A stretch of DNA of 64,000 nt from Fasciolopsis buskii (lineage: Eukaryota > Platyhelminthes > Trematoda > Plagiorchiida > Fasciolidae): assembly GCA_008360955.1 (NCBI GenBank), contig LUCM01010140.1:126685-190684 (forward strand), in the 5' to 3' direction. How positions within the stretch are numbered: position 1 is the first letter of the stretch; every line of letters begins with the position of its first letter. Below the pieces are notes generated by a model. The model was not told where the DNA came from, did no database searches, and saw only the letters and a program-made list of their open reading frames with translations. Below, one piece after another: positions 39,673 through 52,418 of this stretch. A program made the position numbers and the translations under genes.

Positions 39673-39691
39673 ACCTACCGTGATGGTAGGT
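39673..39691. repeat. 7-bp perfect hairpin
   Basis: ACCTACC, a 5-base loop (GTGAT) and GGTAGGT. It lies just after a CTGATGA motif, but no GAAA box follows, so it is not a hammerhead. Confidence 0.6.
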
Positions 39692-40590
39692 TACACAGGT
39701 GATTTTCAAAAACCACCGGTTGCTTCGAATTCAACAAATAATCAAGCTTGTAAAGTTGAGATCGTATTGTAGCTGAAAGAGACCTTGTTCATTTGGCTCT
39801 CATCTATGAGTACATTTTTGTAAACTATTGCACGAAAACTTCCCTTTACTGCGCAAAATTTGGAGGGTTAATCTACCAGGATTCCATTCGGTTATGAAAA
39901 ACAACGGAGCTGAACAAACAGTAGCATGAATGGATTGCCTCTGTGATATACTGTTAAGACTTATGATGTGTATTCAGTACTACTCACCTACTAACTCTAG
40001 GAATTATAAATCCTGCCCAACCTTCATAATTGTCACGATTAGCACTCTTCTGACACTGGGACTCGGTTTCCTTTAAAAAGTTTATTATCAACAGTATTTT
40101 GCTAATTCCGAATTTTTGCACCACGAAATTATTTTCAGTTTCTTACTTACCGATATCGATGGACTAACAAATAGATTAATGTGGAGATTTTAGTGACTAC
40201 AAACTTATTCCCATTCTCCAAATTGCAATAACTGAAGTGCAATAGGTAAATCTAAAAACCATATTTTACGATTTAAATTTTTAAATAGCTTTGAACAGTT
40301 GTATTCATGCTTTCCCGAATATGAATGGAAAGCACTTAAGGTGGATTTGAATAGGGAATGTCACATTGCATTCTGAAGCTGCAGAGGAAGACGTGAAATC
40401 ACATTTTGGGTACTTTTACAAAAGAATTACCATCAAGGTAGGTCTCATTTCTCCGCTTCTCTACGCAGAACATACCTGCCTATTATCAATGATCCATGAT
40501 TCATCCAATAAAATTTATGTTACAAAACAGCATCCATCCATTCCTCCTTACAGTGAGTATTCCATCTAGAATTGTCACTCACCCTTTAAA

Positions 40591-40618
40591 CAAATGAAAT
40601 ATCATTTTATTTCATTTG
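40591..40618. repeat. 10-bp perfect hairpin
   Basis: CAAATGAAAT and ATTTCATTTG flank an 8-base loop. The AT-rich stem could be a remnant of a small foldback element or a chance palindrome. Confidence 0.6.
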
Positions 40619-41777
40619 AACTATGATAAAACAGTCAATTCAGATATATAAACATAAGCCTGCGCTATTTTATCCCTGTCTGCTCAACTAAAAGCATGCA
40701 AATCAAATTTTCCGTCCATGCTGAACTTAAGTTTTGGTACCCCTGTAGTAATTTCAGCTGCATCGCTGATCCCGTTGCCATGTTGGTTGCTGTAGTAAAC
40801 AAAACACTTGATACATCTAGAATGATTGGCACTGCCTAAACTACGCACAGTTAACAAGGTCGAAGACGCAAAATGACAGGTTCAGAAAAATACACTCATG
40901 TAATCATGTGATGTGGAATGGCCCACTTTATGTGCGAATTACTCGCTAATCCAGTTCTTGTGACCTAGGCAAAGTCAATTCTGTTGCCTTTTCCTTTGTA
41001 TGGTCAAGTCTACTTTGCCCCTGTGTCTATGGAGCTAAAGCTTTCTGTTCTAAATGACTTGCATGTAAACTCATCGCTTTTTCCGTTCCGTAAAGTTCAT
41101 CCTGAACTATCTGCAATTTTATCAAGTGCAGTTAATCCGTTGAAAATCACCAACAGTCGGAGTGAACTAAACACATATCAGAAAGAGAACACAAGACCTA
41201 AGTAGAAAAGAAATCGTTTGTATATATTTTTTATTACGCGTATTAATCCCGCAAATTCGTCATTCATTGGCTATCATAAAGCGCAGTTCCTATTTAATTA
41301 AGAAATCGGAGCAGCTGCACAGACTAAAGCTGGGGTTTCCTTGCTGTGCTTTGCTTCGAGTCCTTTGCAGGAAGGCGTGTTCCCCATGGCAGCAGCTTGA
41401 GGCCGGTGATAAAGGCTTTACGCTATATCTCCTTCGTCCATTTAGGACCGGTGTTCGGCAGATTCCCGGGGGTCCACCTATATCGGTGAATAAGAGGTAT
41501 GGTTTGTATTCCTCAGGTGAAACACAAAACATTCACATTAGTGAAGATGATACGGTTCTTTTCGACGCTAGTCTACACACGCCGAGTAACAGTTCCATCA
41601 CCAGAATTTTATTGCTGTAATTAAACGTGTGCTAAGATGATAAATAGGCTGAAACCTACGATTTTCTCGATCGAGCTACAGCCAATACACGGTTATTCGT
41701 CCAGCGGGGATAACATCGTCCCTTTTTACTCCCCTTTACTTTTTTCACTGATGAAATAAGTCTGCACTGCTTTGCAG

Positions 41778-41908
41778 GAGAAGGGGCGGCCTACAACAGA
41801 GGAGTTTCAAGTGGGGGCTTTGATCGGGAGTGGCAGCATTTGGACGTGTGGTTTGCACGTTCGAAAACCCATGAAATTATCTACCTGACCATTGGCAGCT
41901 CAAAGTGA
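41778..41908 (+). CDS. Candidate terminal exon, unknown protein
   Basis: A pyrimidine-rich tract and CACTGAT branch-like sequence lead to an acceptor TTTGCAG at 41771-41777. The following segment is open in two frames; the longer reads GGFDREWQHLDVWFARSK and stops with TGA at 41906-41908. An ATTAAA poly(A)-like signal lies at 41934-41939. No family is recognised. Two frames open at once in a GC-richer stretch weakens the case. Confidence 0.18.
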
Positions 41909-43333
41909 AGCTGACTCTATTTTACTCCGTGCCATTAAAATCTTAACTAGAATATCATAGTTCTACTTACCAACCAGAAAGGAAGAATTTGGGAATAAAT
42001 TTCTGTTTAAATTGAATCAGTAGACCATAGAATTTTTTTAAAAAATTAGTAAATTCTTATGAGTTGCCTTATTTTATCCCACGGTTCCAGAACACATTGC
42101 TTCAGAGTAACGGGATGTTGGTGTTGGTGCTCCCGTACGGCCCGGAACCTGGGAAGTGCGCACTGCATTTTTTGCAAAATTAGGAAATGTTTGAGTAAAT
42201 TATCCGGAAAACATTTCTTTCATAAACTTATCTCCGACTTTGGATGTCGTGTCATTTGACAACCATAGGCATTCTCTAGACGAGAATTTACCCACAAGAC
42301 CAGAATAAAATTCATTGCAGCTTAGCGGATGATGTTTGCAAAATGCTCTCGCTTTTAACCTCTCATATTCTCTTTGTTCCACAGAATCACTCACACACAC
42401 TCCTAATTTTGCTTGGATTATCTACAAATTTGGCCTTGACTACAAGTAGTTTGCCTAAAGTTCTTCAAAAACTGCGTTCACATACCAGCTAATCAGGTCA
42501 CATGTAGCAAGGCTGCCGCTTTAATGTAAACACACGCAACAATTGTCAAAAACATGATAGGGCACCTCGAAACGGAGACAGTAGACCGGAATTGGTTGCA
42601 TTTTATCAAATGCAGTTGTAGAATATTGCGTTCAACCCTCCGGGGCGTCTACTTCCAAAATTTCATTGTAAATAGTGCCTGAAGGTTTATATTTTTCCCA
42701 GAACAATTTAGTGGAAGGACACAACTCCACTTCAGGACCCAAGCTAGTTTTAAAATAAACTTCGAAAATGCCTCATGTACTACCGTTCGACTTCACTTTC
42801 TTATAAGAGTAAACTAAATTAATATTTGGCTTTTCGTCAAATGGATGGATTAAACTTGCCTCTATACTGGAACATTCACAAGTTATTCAGTGATTCCTAA
42901 TTTCCACTGTTACAGTGTGGGTTAAAATCCATTCCTTGTGAGATGGTGTATCTTAAATCCGCTTGATTATGTTGAACTATTGGGCTAGTTTATGTCGGTT
43001 CGCCTAATATAAATGACTCCGGTGGAAAACGAATTTGCACGATAATAATAAGAAACTTCGACGAAATAACCAGCCGCATTCGCTGCCAATCACCAATTAT
43101 TCCCCAAGCCCTGAATTCATTTATTTCAAAGTAATTCAGTCTTCGATCGACAAAGGTAATCGTTGCAAAACCGCAAGCATTTACCTTCACCGTGAGTTAC
43201 CCATTTCTCTGGCAATAACGAACTGGTCAAACGGGTCATTTAATCCACCACGAGTGGGCAAAAGACAAATATCTCAATTCTGTCCTCTCTTAAAAAGATC
43301 ATCTTTTGTCCAAGTGTTAGGGATAATTAAAGC

Positions 43334-43352
43334 AGGCTTGTTAGGCAAGCCT
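43334..43352. repeat. 7-bp perfect hairpin
   Basis: AGGCTTG, loop TTAGG, CAAGCCT. No assigned role. Confidence 0.5.
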
Positions 43353-46184
43353 ACGTGATAGAATTATCTTGTAGGTAATAGTAACACGCTAGCCCACTTT
43401 ACACTGGAACGAGATCTCTACGACAATTTCTTCATCTTGTGAATGAAATGAAATAATTATCACATAAATATTTTCTTCCAACTACCCTTGACGGTTTTGA
43501 TTGTCCAACTTCTAGAATTAGTCGAAAATGGCAAAAATACGCCCCGTTTTATTCAAATAGGGCGTCCTCGTTGAATTCTTTATTTGGACTTATGTGCAGT
43601 GCAAACATTACGCAGAAACAATGGACATTTTCTTAAACGCTGATAGAATTGTACAAAGAGATTAGAGAAACATTTTCTGTATAGGATAAAATGTACTCCA
43701 CAAAACGTTTGTCTACTTTAGTGACCGTTAAACTATTCAACTGGTTCACACTTTTTGTGGTTTTGTGGCCAAGAACTTCAATTTGAAACAATCGCCAAAT
43801 AATATCTAAGTTCAATCAAAACCCAGTGAGTGTCCTCCTAAGTTACGGATCGATGAATAGCCCATTTTGCCGTTGAAGTCAGTGAAATGCTCCCATGTAT
43901 TTTGGCAAAGTCAAGAAAACAATTTTCTCGCAAGTAAAATATTCCTTCTAAGCACACAGCTGGTCCTGTGATATTTGGTGCCGGTATCAGTTACCTGTTC
44001 AACCATCCCGGCGGCTGTGGACTCTAGAAAATGGATCTCGAATAATATTCCTACCGGGATGGGTATGGGCGATGATTTCAAATTCTCTCCTCCTCCCCAT
44101 ACAAACTATAGCATCTCTGATGAAATTCAAAACACGTCAACTTTCTGAAGATCTTCCTCGAAAATTCGACAAAACTGTACACATATCATTCTGCATACAT
44201 ACTGTGGATGCTAAAAATAAGATTCGGGTGCGTAAACCAAAGTCAGTTTATGGGGGAAAACGAAAATCGAAGGCTCCTGGTGGGCACGATTAATGAAACC
44301 CAATGGCCTCAAAACGGTTCGCTTTCTTATGAGGGAATTCCGTTTCCTCATCGATTTCGGATATTACTTAAAGTAAAAACCGAAAAGGCAGAACAATGTA
44401 GGCTCTTATGAAAAATTGCAATCTTAAATGGACTTATAATCCAGGCAAACCTTTTATGATGCCAAAAATTCCCTTTTAATGAAATACCAGTTAGACCATC
44501 GCTCTCAAATGTCTTGATAAAATTTGCTAAATTTCACTTATTGACAAATTACAGGAAACTGCTGAGTTTAGGTGACATCGAGGTTGTATTAGAAAAATTA
44601 GCATTCATTTGTTTTTGGAGGTCCCTACGAATGCGTTTGTTGCAGCCGACTTTTGCATTAGTCTATTTTGAGTTCTACGACCGTAAAACTTGCGTACGCT
44701 TTGCCACACTTAGAAAGTTGCAACAATTTCACTCCAACCGGTTTTAATTTAGCACTAATAATATTTATATTTTACTGGCATCTATGCACCGCGTCCCACT
44801 GAAGCATAAAAACAAAGAGATTTCTCAACAATCGCCGTGTTATTGCAGTGACCATAAATTTCCAGGTTAGCAAAGATTACTGTACACAAATCGGTCAGCG
44901 GCTCGATATAGATAGCTCTATCTTGCAAAATGTGTAACCTCTAAGCAAACAAGAGGAAAATGAAAACAATATTAGCAAAACGTTATGGAAAGCTGTGAGC
45001 GTATAGTAGACCAATACATATATCGATGCTTTGTGCTATTACTCCGCAATTCAAACGATCACAGTAAGAAATCGCTAACGAAGCGAATCACTTTTTGACT
45101 GACCACGTCAATGTTGAACAGATATTGCTAGAGGAAATTTGGCCAACCTGACAGCGTTGGTTACAACAAGTCACTTTTTATCACACAGCGTACTCGTCGG
45201 TGTCAATAATTATTATTCGATTATTTGTAAATTAGATTACCCCAGTGAGGCAAATCCGAAATTAGTAACTACAAAGTAATTAACCGTGAGCTATAGGGAA
45301 CCGATGAATTGGCATTTGTACTGGTAATTCCAACAGTCACGAGATAACATTCATCATGCCAGACAGAGTTCAGTGAAGAAAACGTAGACAGTCCCAGACA
45401 TGAACGGATAAACGCACAAAGAAGCAGAGAGATTGAAAGGTAGACAGAGGAAGAGAGAAAAGCACACCGTCAGAAAGTCAGAAAAACCAATGGTTGATGA
45501 ACATAGGCATGTGCACCTAGATACAGTAGTGCGTATAGACAAATGCTCACGGAATCCATTAGTGCAAAGAACTTTATAACGTTTGAACGCATCAGGTCCT
45601 GCACGAGGCAAAGGTATAAAAAGTCATATACGGTAATATAATGGTGCCCTAAATCGAAAGGCTTCGTAAATTTTGAAGAAACTGTCAAGAACGCAAGCAG
45701 AAATTGATTCTTCCTTGACCAAGTTGTAATCACGGCAGTGCTGCGTTCTCAAGTTCTGTCTTTCACAGTTGCAGTGCTGAAGAAATTTCTCATTCTTCAG
45801 TCCTTCACAACGAAAACGTTTGTTATGCTTATGAGTGTAATGCGCTAGTACCAACTTCGAAAAAGCAAGTAAAAATAACTGAAAGTAAAATTAAATAACT
45901 TCCACTTCAGCTCAGTATGTTTTTTGAGCCAGGTTTGTACTAAGAGAAGAATTCCGATGCTTTTGTCTTCTTTCCGCATGATAACCTGGCTGCCTGGTGT
46001 TATGAATTATTCACAGAGTTATAAAAAAAATGCCATTCTGCTATATCCCGGAAAATATTTCACTAAAATTAGAATATTTCTGCCTAACAAAGTTCATAAA
46101 TCTAGGCATTTCACAGTTATTTCGTGTAAAATAGCTTAAATGAAATGCACTGACTGAAAATTTTGCCAACTGTTAACCTAAATT

Positions 46185-46260
46185 TATAAATATACATATA
46201 AATGTGTACTTATATGCATGCATATTTATGTCCATACATGCGTATATATGCAGGCGCACA
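46185..46260. repeat. Low-complexity alternating purine-pyrimidine tract
   Basis: Repeated ATAC, ATGC and ATAT steps give a decayed microsatellite-like tract, containing the palindromes ATATGCATGCATAT and GCGTATATATGC. Confidence 0.7.
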
Positions 46261-46368
46261 TAATTCAGTGTCTGCGGATATCAGTTTTCAAACAGCAATC
46301 CCAAATTTGCGTTGACAATCGTGAAATGAAGAAAACAGAAGTCAATCTGAATGCATTTAGGAAAGTAA

Positions 46369-46386
46369 GATCAGACGGATCTGATC
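46369..46386. repeat. 7-bp perfect hairpin
   Basis: GATCAGA, loop CGGA, TCTGATC. No assigned role. Confidence 0.5.
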
Positions 46387-46635
46387 TAGTCTGATTTAGT
46401 AAATCAAGCAATAACGGAGCAGATAAATATGCTGACTTGAGAAGACGAAACGGTTGAAGTAAAATAACTTGCATTATTCAAGCGGAAATTCTACTTGGTT
46501 CTTCTTAAAGTCAAACCCGCAATTCGAATTAAAATAGCTTCATATTCATCCTTTTGAAATAGAAATCCTAGAGAACGCATTAATCGAAGAATGCTGGACA
46601 ATTTCTTCGAAAGGACGAAAGAGGGATCATTGGAG

Positions 46636-46636
<1 letters not shown>

Positions 46637-46722
<86 letters not shown>
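46637..46722. repeat. GATA tetranucleotide microsatellite
   Basis: An uninterrupted run of 21.5 GATA units (86 bases). Read on the minus strand it gives an artefactual Leu-Ser-Ile-Tyr repeat peptide. Perfect arrays of this length are usually polymorphic. Confidence 0.97.
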
Positions 46723-49700
46723 CATGTAGCTTGATTCACCCAACATCTCACACAGATCTAAAGAATTTGGAACCTCTTACTTAGCAAGGCACCTAGTGTG
46801 CTTTAAAACTTCTGATTCTCAAAATACATTTTTTGTTGAGAATTTATGATGTAAAATCTACTTCCAGTTCCTTCAGCTTTGGCCTGGAGGTGTGAATCTG
46901 TTGCTTACTTTCTGTTCAGTGTAAGGTGTGCCTTGTGGCTCCAAAGAACTTTGCTCTACTGGGGAGAATGCCGGGCCTGTCTACGCATTACCTAGCTACA
47001 AACCACTTATTCTGTGACGCGAAAACAGACGTAGTACAAATGTGCGCTTCTCATGCTTGTCCACTGACAGTGCAATAACCTTCTCAGATTAGACTTTAAC
47101 CTATGAAACTTGCCGCATGATGAGGACTGGTTAGATGGGCTGTACCTCAGCAATCTGCTATGACCTGCAATGGTCGATAGCTTCTCTAACTACTACCTAA
47201 ATCCCGTTCTCCAGTCACATAGTATTTTGCAATGTTCCAGTTTAACGCCAACACTTTCACGCGATTCACCAACTGTTTTGACACCCGATGTTTTCTCTTT
47301 CCTACTGTTTCCACATTTGCCTCCATAGTGAGCGGTATGATAGCTGGAATACAAGCACAGCCAGTTCAATGCATCAAGTACCCTTGGCAGCCGCGTTCTG
47401 TCTTGGCTTGAAATCTGTCCTGCTCAAAAAATAATTCCAATCCGATTAAATTCGCACTCAGGTCAAATTTATCCCAGGCGGCTTACAGCGGTTGCATACA
47501 AAAACGATTTTCAGTACATATGGCGTAACTGAAGTCCAGAACTCGAGATGAGTGTATTCCTACATCAGGTGCGCCGTTTGTGCCCTATCGCGAAATTACC
47601 TTGAATAACTTAAAAGAATCAGATACAAACAATATGTCGACTTGAACTGACGGCTAGTAACGGCTAATAGATTTTTTCTATCTAAACATCAGAAATCTCA
47701 CTTCGGATTCACTTGCATCGATCACGCACGGTGTTACACGACAGTGATCCAAGTAAATATCGTATGTCGAGGTTTTTGAACCAAGAAATACATTTCATAA
47801 CATGGCATGCAGTTCTCCAAAAAAACTGAGCACACAAGTTTACGGTCTTGAAGGATTTTTGTTTTCAGTACATCCAGAATTGCTAACCCTAATTTAAAGC
47901 TGGATTGTCTTCCAGTAGACTCCTCACAGAATATATTTAATGAATAAATTTGGAGACCCAAAAGTCAGTCTAGAAATAATGTTCTGCATTTTTCCCGACA
48001 GGCTGACTAATACAACATTTGTTGCAATAAAAAATTCTTCACTATGAAAACATTTTAAGGAAGAACCCAATACAGACAAACCATTCAAGCAGGTGAGGAG
48101 AGCTACTTGGCTTCCGGCAGCAGTATCTGGTTTTCAATTATAAAAAATTGTTTTCTGTTAGATATATATAAACTGAGACGGTTGTCTTGTTGCCTGTTTG
48201 TCGGATTTTCGTCGGACAATATATCCAATCCGAACGGCCAGTGTAGTTACATACTACATACTAAAGCAATTTTCCAGATGGCAGCTCTAGGTTTTTAACC
48301 CCGGGTCAAAAATGGCAATTAGTATGGTTTTCAGCAAATATTGACATTTCCCAGCACTAAGGAAACTGTTAAGAACACGATATGGATTGAAACCCGAACC
48401 AACTGGCATGACGTTTTACAATGATTGTACAGTGCTCTCCAGATTTTACAAACAAACTACACAGAAGCATCTGCCACGGTCATTGCTGAAGATCTAAAAT
48501 CACTGAAAATGAATTTAACAAGTTGTATCATGCCGGAAAATTCTCTCTCACCTAACATTCGTTCATTCAAAACATGTAAGTGTTCTAATTGATTGATCCG
48601 ATAAATCAAAGCATATTTGTTCTTAGAAATACGCAGTAAAAATCACCTGTAATTCATGGTTGTGCTTGCCATTAATTTCTCCTTCTTAAGACTTGTGTTT
48701 TCGGTGATGTTGCTTTGAGTTACTTATGGTTAATGTACTGTGATTTTCCCTGCAACCAGTCAACCATGGTAAGCTTTTGTCTGAAGCAGTCATCGAGTTG
48801 ACACCGGTGAAGTTATCAGCACACGGCTTGTGATATGTTCGTTAGGTTGCATGAGGTAAACTACATGTAAATTGATATGCAAACTGTCTCCCACGTTATT
48901 CCTTCACAATGACGCCGATTTGGATTGCGGTTTATCAAAAAATGTGTTACTGGTCACGAATAATTAAAAGTATCCCATAGGCGTCTTAAAATTTCCAAAA
49001 AAATAAATGCATCCCCACAGATTCTTTAATAATATTTATTTTCTGACTGAAATATTGAAACTGTCACTTGATTCCTTCTGGCTCTACATTATTTGCGCCT
49101 TTGACGGATTTCCTTTCATTTTCAGATGCTTACTATTCTAGTGACTGAGCTCATTCGTATTCAACTAACTCTGGTTACTTTAATACCAAATACGAATTCG
49201 AGTATTGTCATAGTTTTCAACGAGGTTCTTAAATAAAACGGGAGATGAACTGGGATGAACATTATAGATGAAAATTTTTGTCGAATTTCTGTTAGGTTTT
49301 TGGCTAGTGTCCCATAAAATGTCTGCGCTCTTGTCTTCGAAGTGATGACGAAAACCTGAATTGAAACTGCCACACATAGTTATTCCAAGAAGATGGTCAG
49401 ATGAATGGTAAATAAGAATAAACTGGCAAACTTTTTAAAGTACAATACAGAATTTGACGATATCAAGTCTCGCGCAAATGGAAGTCATATTGCGTTGTTT
49501 GGGTGTCTGGATAATCTCCATCTCCGAACAGTTAGTATATCCTGTAGTTTTGTTGTTTATTACATTGCAACGGACCTCATGAAACAGGGAACGCTCACTT
49601 CAATCCACAACTTCCTTTCGTTTGATTTCATTACCAAATTGATAATAAGCCAGGAGAAACCTTTATAGATGGACTCAAAGTCAGTCGTGACTGTGCATAA

Positions 49701-50400
49701 AATTACTGTGCAGTGGCTATTAGATGCATCAAAGTAAAATATTTTAAAGGTGGACTGAAATAATCCCTACAAAACCTTCCAGAGAGCAATGTCTCCGGAA
49801 AACAGAAGTGAATCCAAAGTAATCGGCGAAATTCACGGTCTAGGATTGGATTAAAGGTTTGTTAAAACCAATAAAAATCTGTCTAATTACTTTTTATCTT
49901 ACACAGGAAAGGATACCAGAGTAAACAGATCAGATTCCAAAAACGAATAAACTTCATGGAGTTACACGTAACATGTTAACAAGGAAATCATAAAAGTATT
50001 TTTTTTCTACATCAAATCAATATCGACTAAATTAAATTCCACAGTTGATGGGTTTCAGGTGAAAGCGAAGTACTTTATTAATTTTTGATGCTATTTTAAA
50101 ACACTGATTGGAGAAAGACGAAGTGAAAAATCCTAGACATGCATAAAAGATTATGATTTTGGACATGCTTGTTCCTGTTTTTCGTGTACGATGAACACAG
50201 CTGTTGTTTAATAAAAACGAATCGCAATTGGAGACATTTGAGTAATTCAATTAAAACCTTCTCTGATGACGTCACTAGTTTCCGATGGTCTGGTTTTCGC
50301 TGACGATCGCATAGAAGAAGACAGGCACAAGTGTAACAGTTTAACCCATCGCAGGTAATTTTGCATTCAAAGTACACTAGATGAATAAAGAAGCCTTTAC

Positions 50401-50488
50401 TTTGATCTAAGAGGAACCGTGGAAATAGCAAAATCTCATCAGCCTCAGAGTTCAAGGCTGTCGGGCTGTTGAACTCTATCTCGGTGTT
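50401..50488 (-). CDS. Candidate internal exon, unknown protein
   Basis: Within a 159-codon minus-strand open frame, an acceptor preceded by a U-rich tract (ATTTTCTTGCAG) opens NTEIEFNSPTALNSEADE and runs 88 bases to a donor GTAAAGG. The acidic, serine- and asparagine-containing peptide matches nothing I know. The rest of the 159-codon frame is cysteine-rich and less convincing. Confidence 0.22.
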
Positions 50489-51886
50489 CTGCAAGAAAAT
50501 CTGATTAATCAATAGGATTATTCTGGCCTTGCACAGACAGTGCAAGTCAATCCCATTGTGCCCACTAAACAGCAATTCCCATTTGGAGACAGGAAAAAAC
50601 GAATTTTAAAGTGTACTTTGTTCAATAAACATTTGGCGCGAAAGACCAAAGAGTATTCAGTATCATCTTTTCTGAAAGTCAGCACATCTTATTTCCTTGC
50701 AATTACCATTGTCCAAATACCTGTCATCTTCATGCTACATACAAAACCGTATTCATAATAGAACACAGTTATTGGGAACAAGTCGACTCAGTCAGTCCCA
50801 TTCCAAAATTCTGTCAGCGAAACATAGCATCACTAAGGTTTTTCTGTATGAAAAGCCTTTTCACTACTAAGCAGCTCATCTACTTACCGTTCTCCTTCAA
50901 ACACACGGGAGGAGCTCACATTTCATGAAATGCCTAGAGACAAAGGAGAAATCGCTCTCAAAGTGTGTCTGTTTTAAGTAATTAAAATCTCCTTTGTCCT
51001 TTTCGTTGGATTTATCATTCTAACGCATCGAACTAGGCTCAGATGTGCATCGCAAACAGATAACAGAACTAACCTTGTTTTTATCGGTCGATCAGCTTTG
51101 ATTGACCCAAGCAAAATGCTTCCGTGTTTTTTGGCTGGTCTCACTGCTTCCAGTCACTGTTTTCAAAGTAAATTGGAATATTAACAAAGCCCCTATTTGA
51201 ATCCCGTAGAAGCACAAATCGAGGTCCAATATGCATTCAGTTCATTCGTTCACCTTGAAGGTAGTTTAAATTTTACGCACACATTTATTCATCATTTTGC
51301 TGCATTTAATAATGAAATAAAAGTATGCAACAATTTCAGAAACAGGCAGCATCCAATTGGGGGTTTTCAAGTGACGAATTCGGAGGGAGATCAGAGAATT
51401 CTAACCCGCAAAGTTCTTGCCAATATATCAGTATTTATCGAATGATAACCGCCTGTTAAAGGTTCAACTACAAAAAGCTTAACAATCCTACTATCAACTG
51501 ACTGCATATTAATTTCTGCTTAAGCATATGACATATAGAGATATAAAGCAAAAAGTCGGAACCAATAAAAGCAACATTACTGATTTTAAAATTCCTTGTT
51601 TTCCACCAGTCATTGATTTACGTCTGTGGTCCGGGTTGTCTGAAAATGGCATAGTCCCGATTGCCTCGGGTTACGCACACGATGAATGTTGGTTTTATTT
51701 GTTTGCAAAAACATTTTCCAAAATTTGTTCCACGAGATTTCAAAATAGATCATTTTTAAATCCAGACGAACATCCCTATTCCGATCACTTCTTAATAGGT
51801 AAGCTTTTGGTCATTGATATATTTCGTTAGAGTGAGTGTTTGTATTCCTTGAAAATTACCACTGAGCACATTGAGAAAACCCAAGT

Positions 51887-52199
51887 TCTGAACGGTTTGT
51901 TGAACTTCACCACATGATGGTGCACCTATCCGTCACTGATTCGCACGGTTACTGTCCGTTAGCTCACGGCGATCGACCCCTACTGATAGATGACTTCTCT
52001 GCAGGTAGCCTACTACTAAAATGTATCAAGTAATCAAGCTCTGTAGGTCATATCCAAAGCCTTCGTCGTACTTAGGCTACCTGCAGAGAAGTCATCTATT
52101 AGTAGGGGTCGATCGCTGTGAGCTAACGGACAGTAACCGTGCAAATCAGTGAAGGATAGGTGCAACATCATGTGGTGAAGTTGAACAAACCGTTCAGAG
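51887..52199. repeat. 313-bp foldback (long inverted repeat)
   Basis: The left arm (51887-52012) and right arm (52074-52199) are about 126 bases each and near-identical as reverse complements, with a 61-base spacer. The outer ends are TCTGAACGG and CCGTTCAGA. The arms share the palindromic block around GGTAGCC and GAAGTCATCTAT. There is no ORF. It abuts the SINE at 52201 directly. It may be a foldback or MITE-like element, or two head-to-head copies of one short repeat. Confidence 0.85.
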
Positions 52200-52208
52200 C
52201 CTGCCCGG

Positions 52209-52267
52209 TAGCGTAATGGCTAAGGCATTCGACTCAGAATCGTTCGTCCTTGTTCGGGTTCGCGTCC
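52209..52267 (+). promoter_or_regulatory. Internal RNA polymerase III promoter (A and B boxes)
   Basis: The A box reads TAGCGTAATGG (52209-52219) and the B box GGTTCGCGTCC (52257-52267), which differs from the GGTTCGANTCC consensus at one position. The 37-base spacing is typical of tRNA genes. The intervening segment does not fold into a good tRNA cloverleaf as far as I can see. Confidence 0.75.
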
Positions 52268-52280
52268 CAGTTCGGGTGCG

Positions 52281-52340
52281 GTGGATATGCACTGCTGATG
52301 ATTCCTAACAAGGATGAAACAGCTGTACAGTGTTTCCATG
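52281..52340 (+). ncRNA. Type I hammerhead ribozyme with 2-bp stem III
   Basis: The conserved boxes are CTGATGA (52295-52301) and GAAA (52316-52319). Stem II is TCCT (52303-52306) with AGGA (52311-52314). Stem III is only AC/GT closing an AGCT loop (52319-52326), and the predicted self-cleavage is after A at 52327 (a GUA site). Stem I is CACTG (52290-52294) with CAGTG (52328-52332), with possible outer pairing GGA/TCC. The base pair next to the core in stem II is a U-U mismatch where G-C is usual, so activity may be reduced. Short stem III forms in retroelements are reported to work best as dimers. Confidence 0.8.
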
Positions 52341-52418
52341 GTTTCTTTATGGTGAGTTGAGCGATGATATCACATGGTGAATTATTTCATGCAAACATTC
52401 AATCTCCTACTACTAAAA

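Larger units (their letters stand above)
36861..51886. other. Long stretch with no recognisable gene
   Basis: No named gene is visible. It holds a GATA microsatellite (46637-46722), an AT/GC-alternating low-complexity tract (46185-46260), several short perfect hairpins and three weak candidate exons (38361-38529, 41778-41908, 50401-50488). A purine-rich patch lies at about 45405-45490 on the plus strand. The segment about 46880-47260 is less AT-rich and may be an old repeat, but I cannot identify it. Confidence 0.55.
52201..52365 (+). mobile_element. tRNA-headed SINE carrying a hammerhead ribozyme
   Basis: The head has tRNA-like RNA polymerase III A and B boxes, followed by a GC-richer linker, a hammerhead ribozyme fold and a tail with TTCCATGG and ATGGTGAGTTGA. 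This order (pol III promoter then hammerhead) is that of the Sm-alpha repeats of schistosomes. A related, more decayed copy lies at 36701-36860. The exact 3' end is unclear; a PLE terminus begins at 52419. It is non-autonomous and codes for no protein. Confidence 0.8.

Noticed and set aside
46491..46751. Minus-strand open frame with repeated Leu-Ser-Ile-Tyr
   Set aside because: It is only the translation of the GATA microsatellite.
50267..50274. TGACGTCA palindrome as a CRE regulatory site
   Set aside because: A single 8-base match with no nearby promoter or gene start is expected by chance in 64 kb.
52201..52275. Functional tRNA gene
   Set aside because: A and B boxes are present but I cannot fold a proper acceptor stem or anticodon arm, and the related copy at 36701 fits a SINE head.
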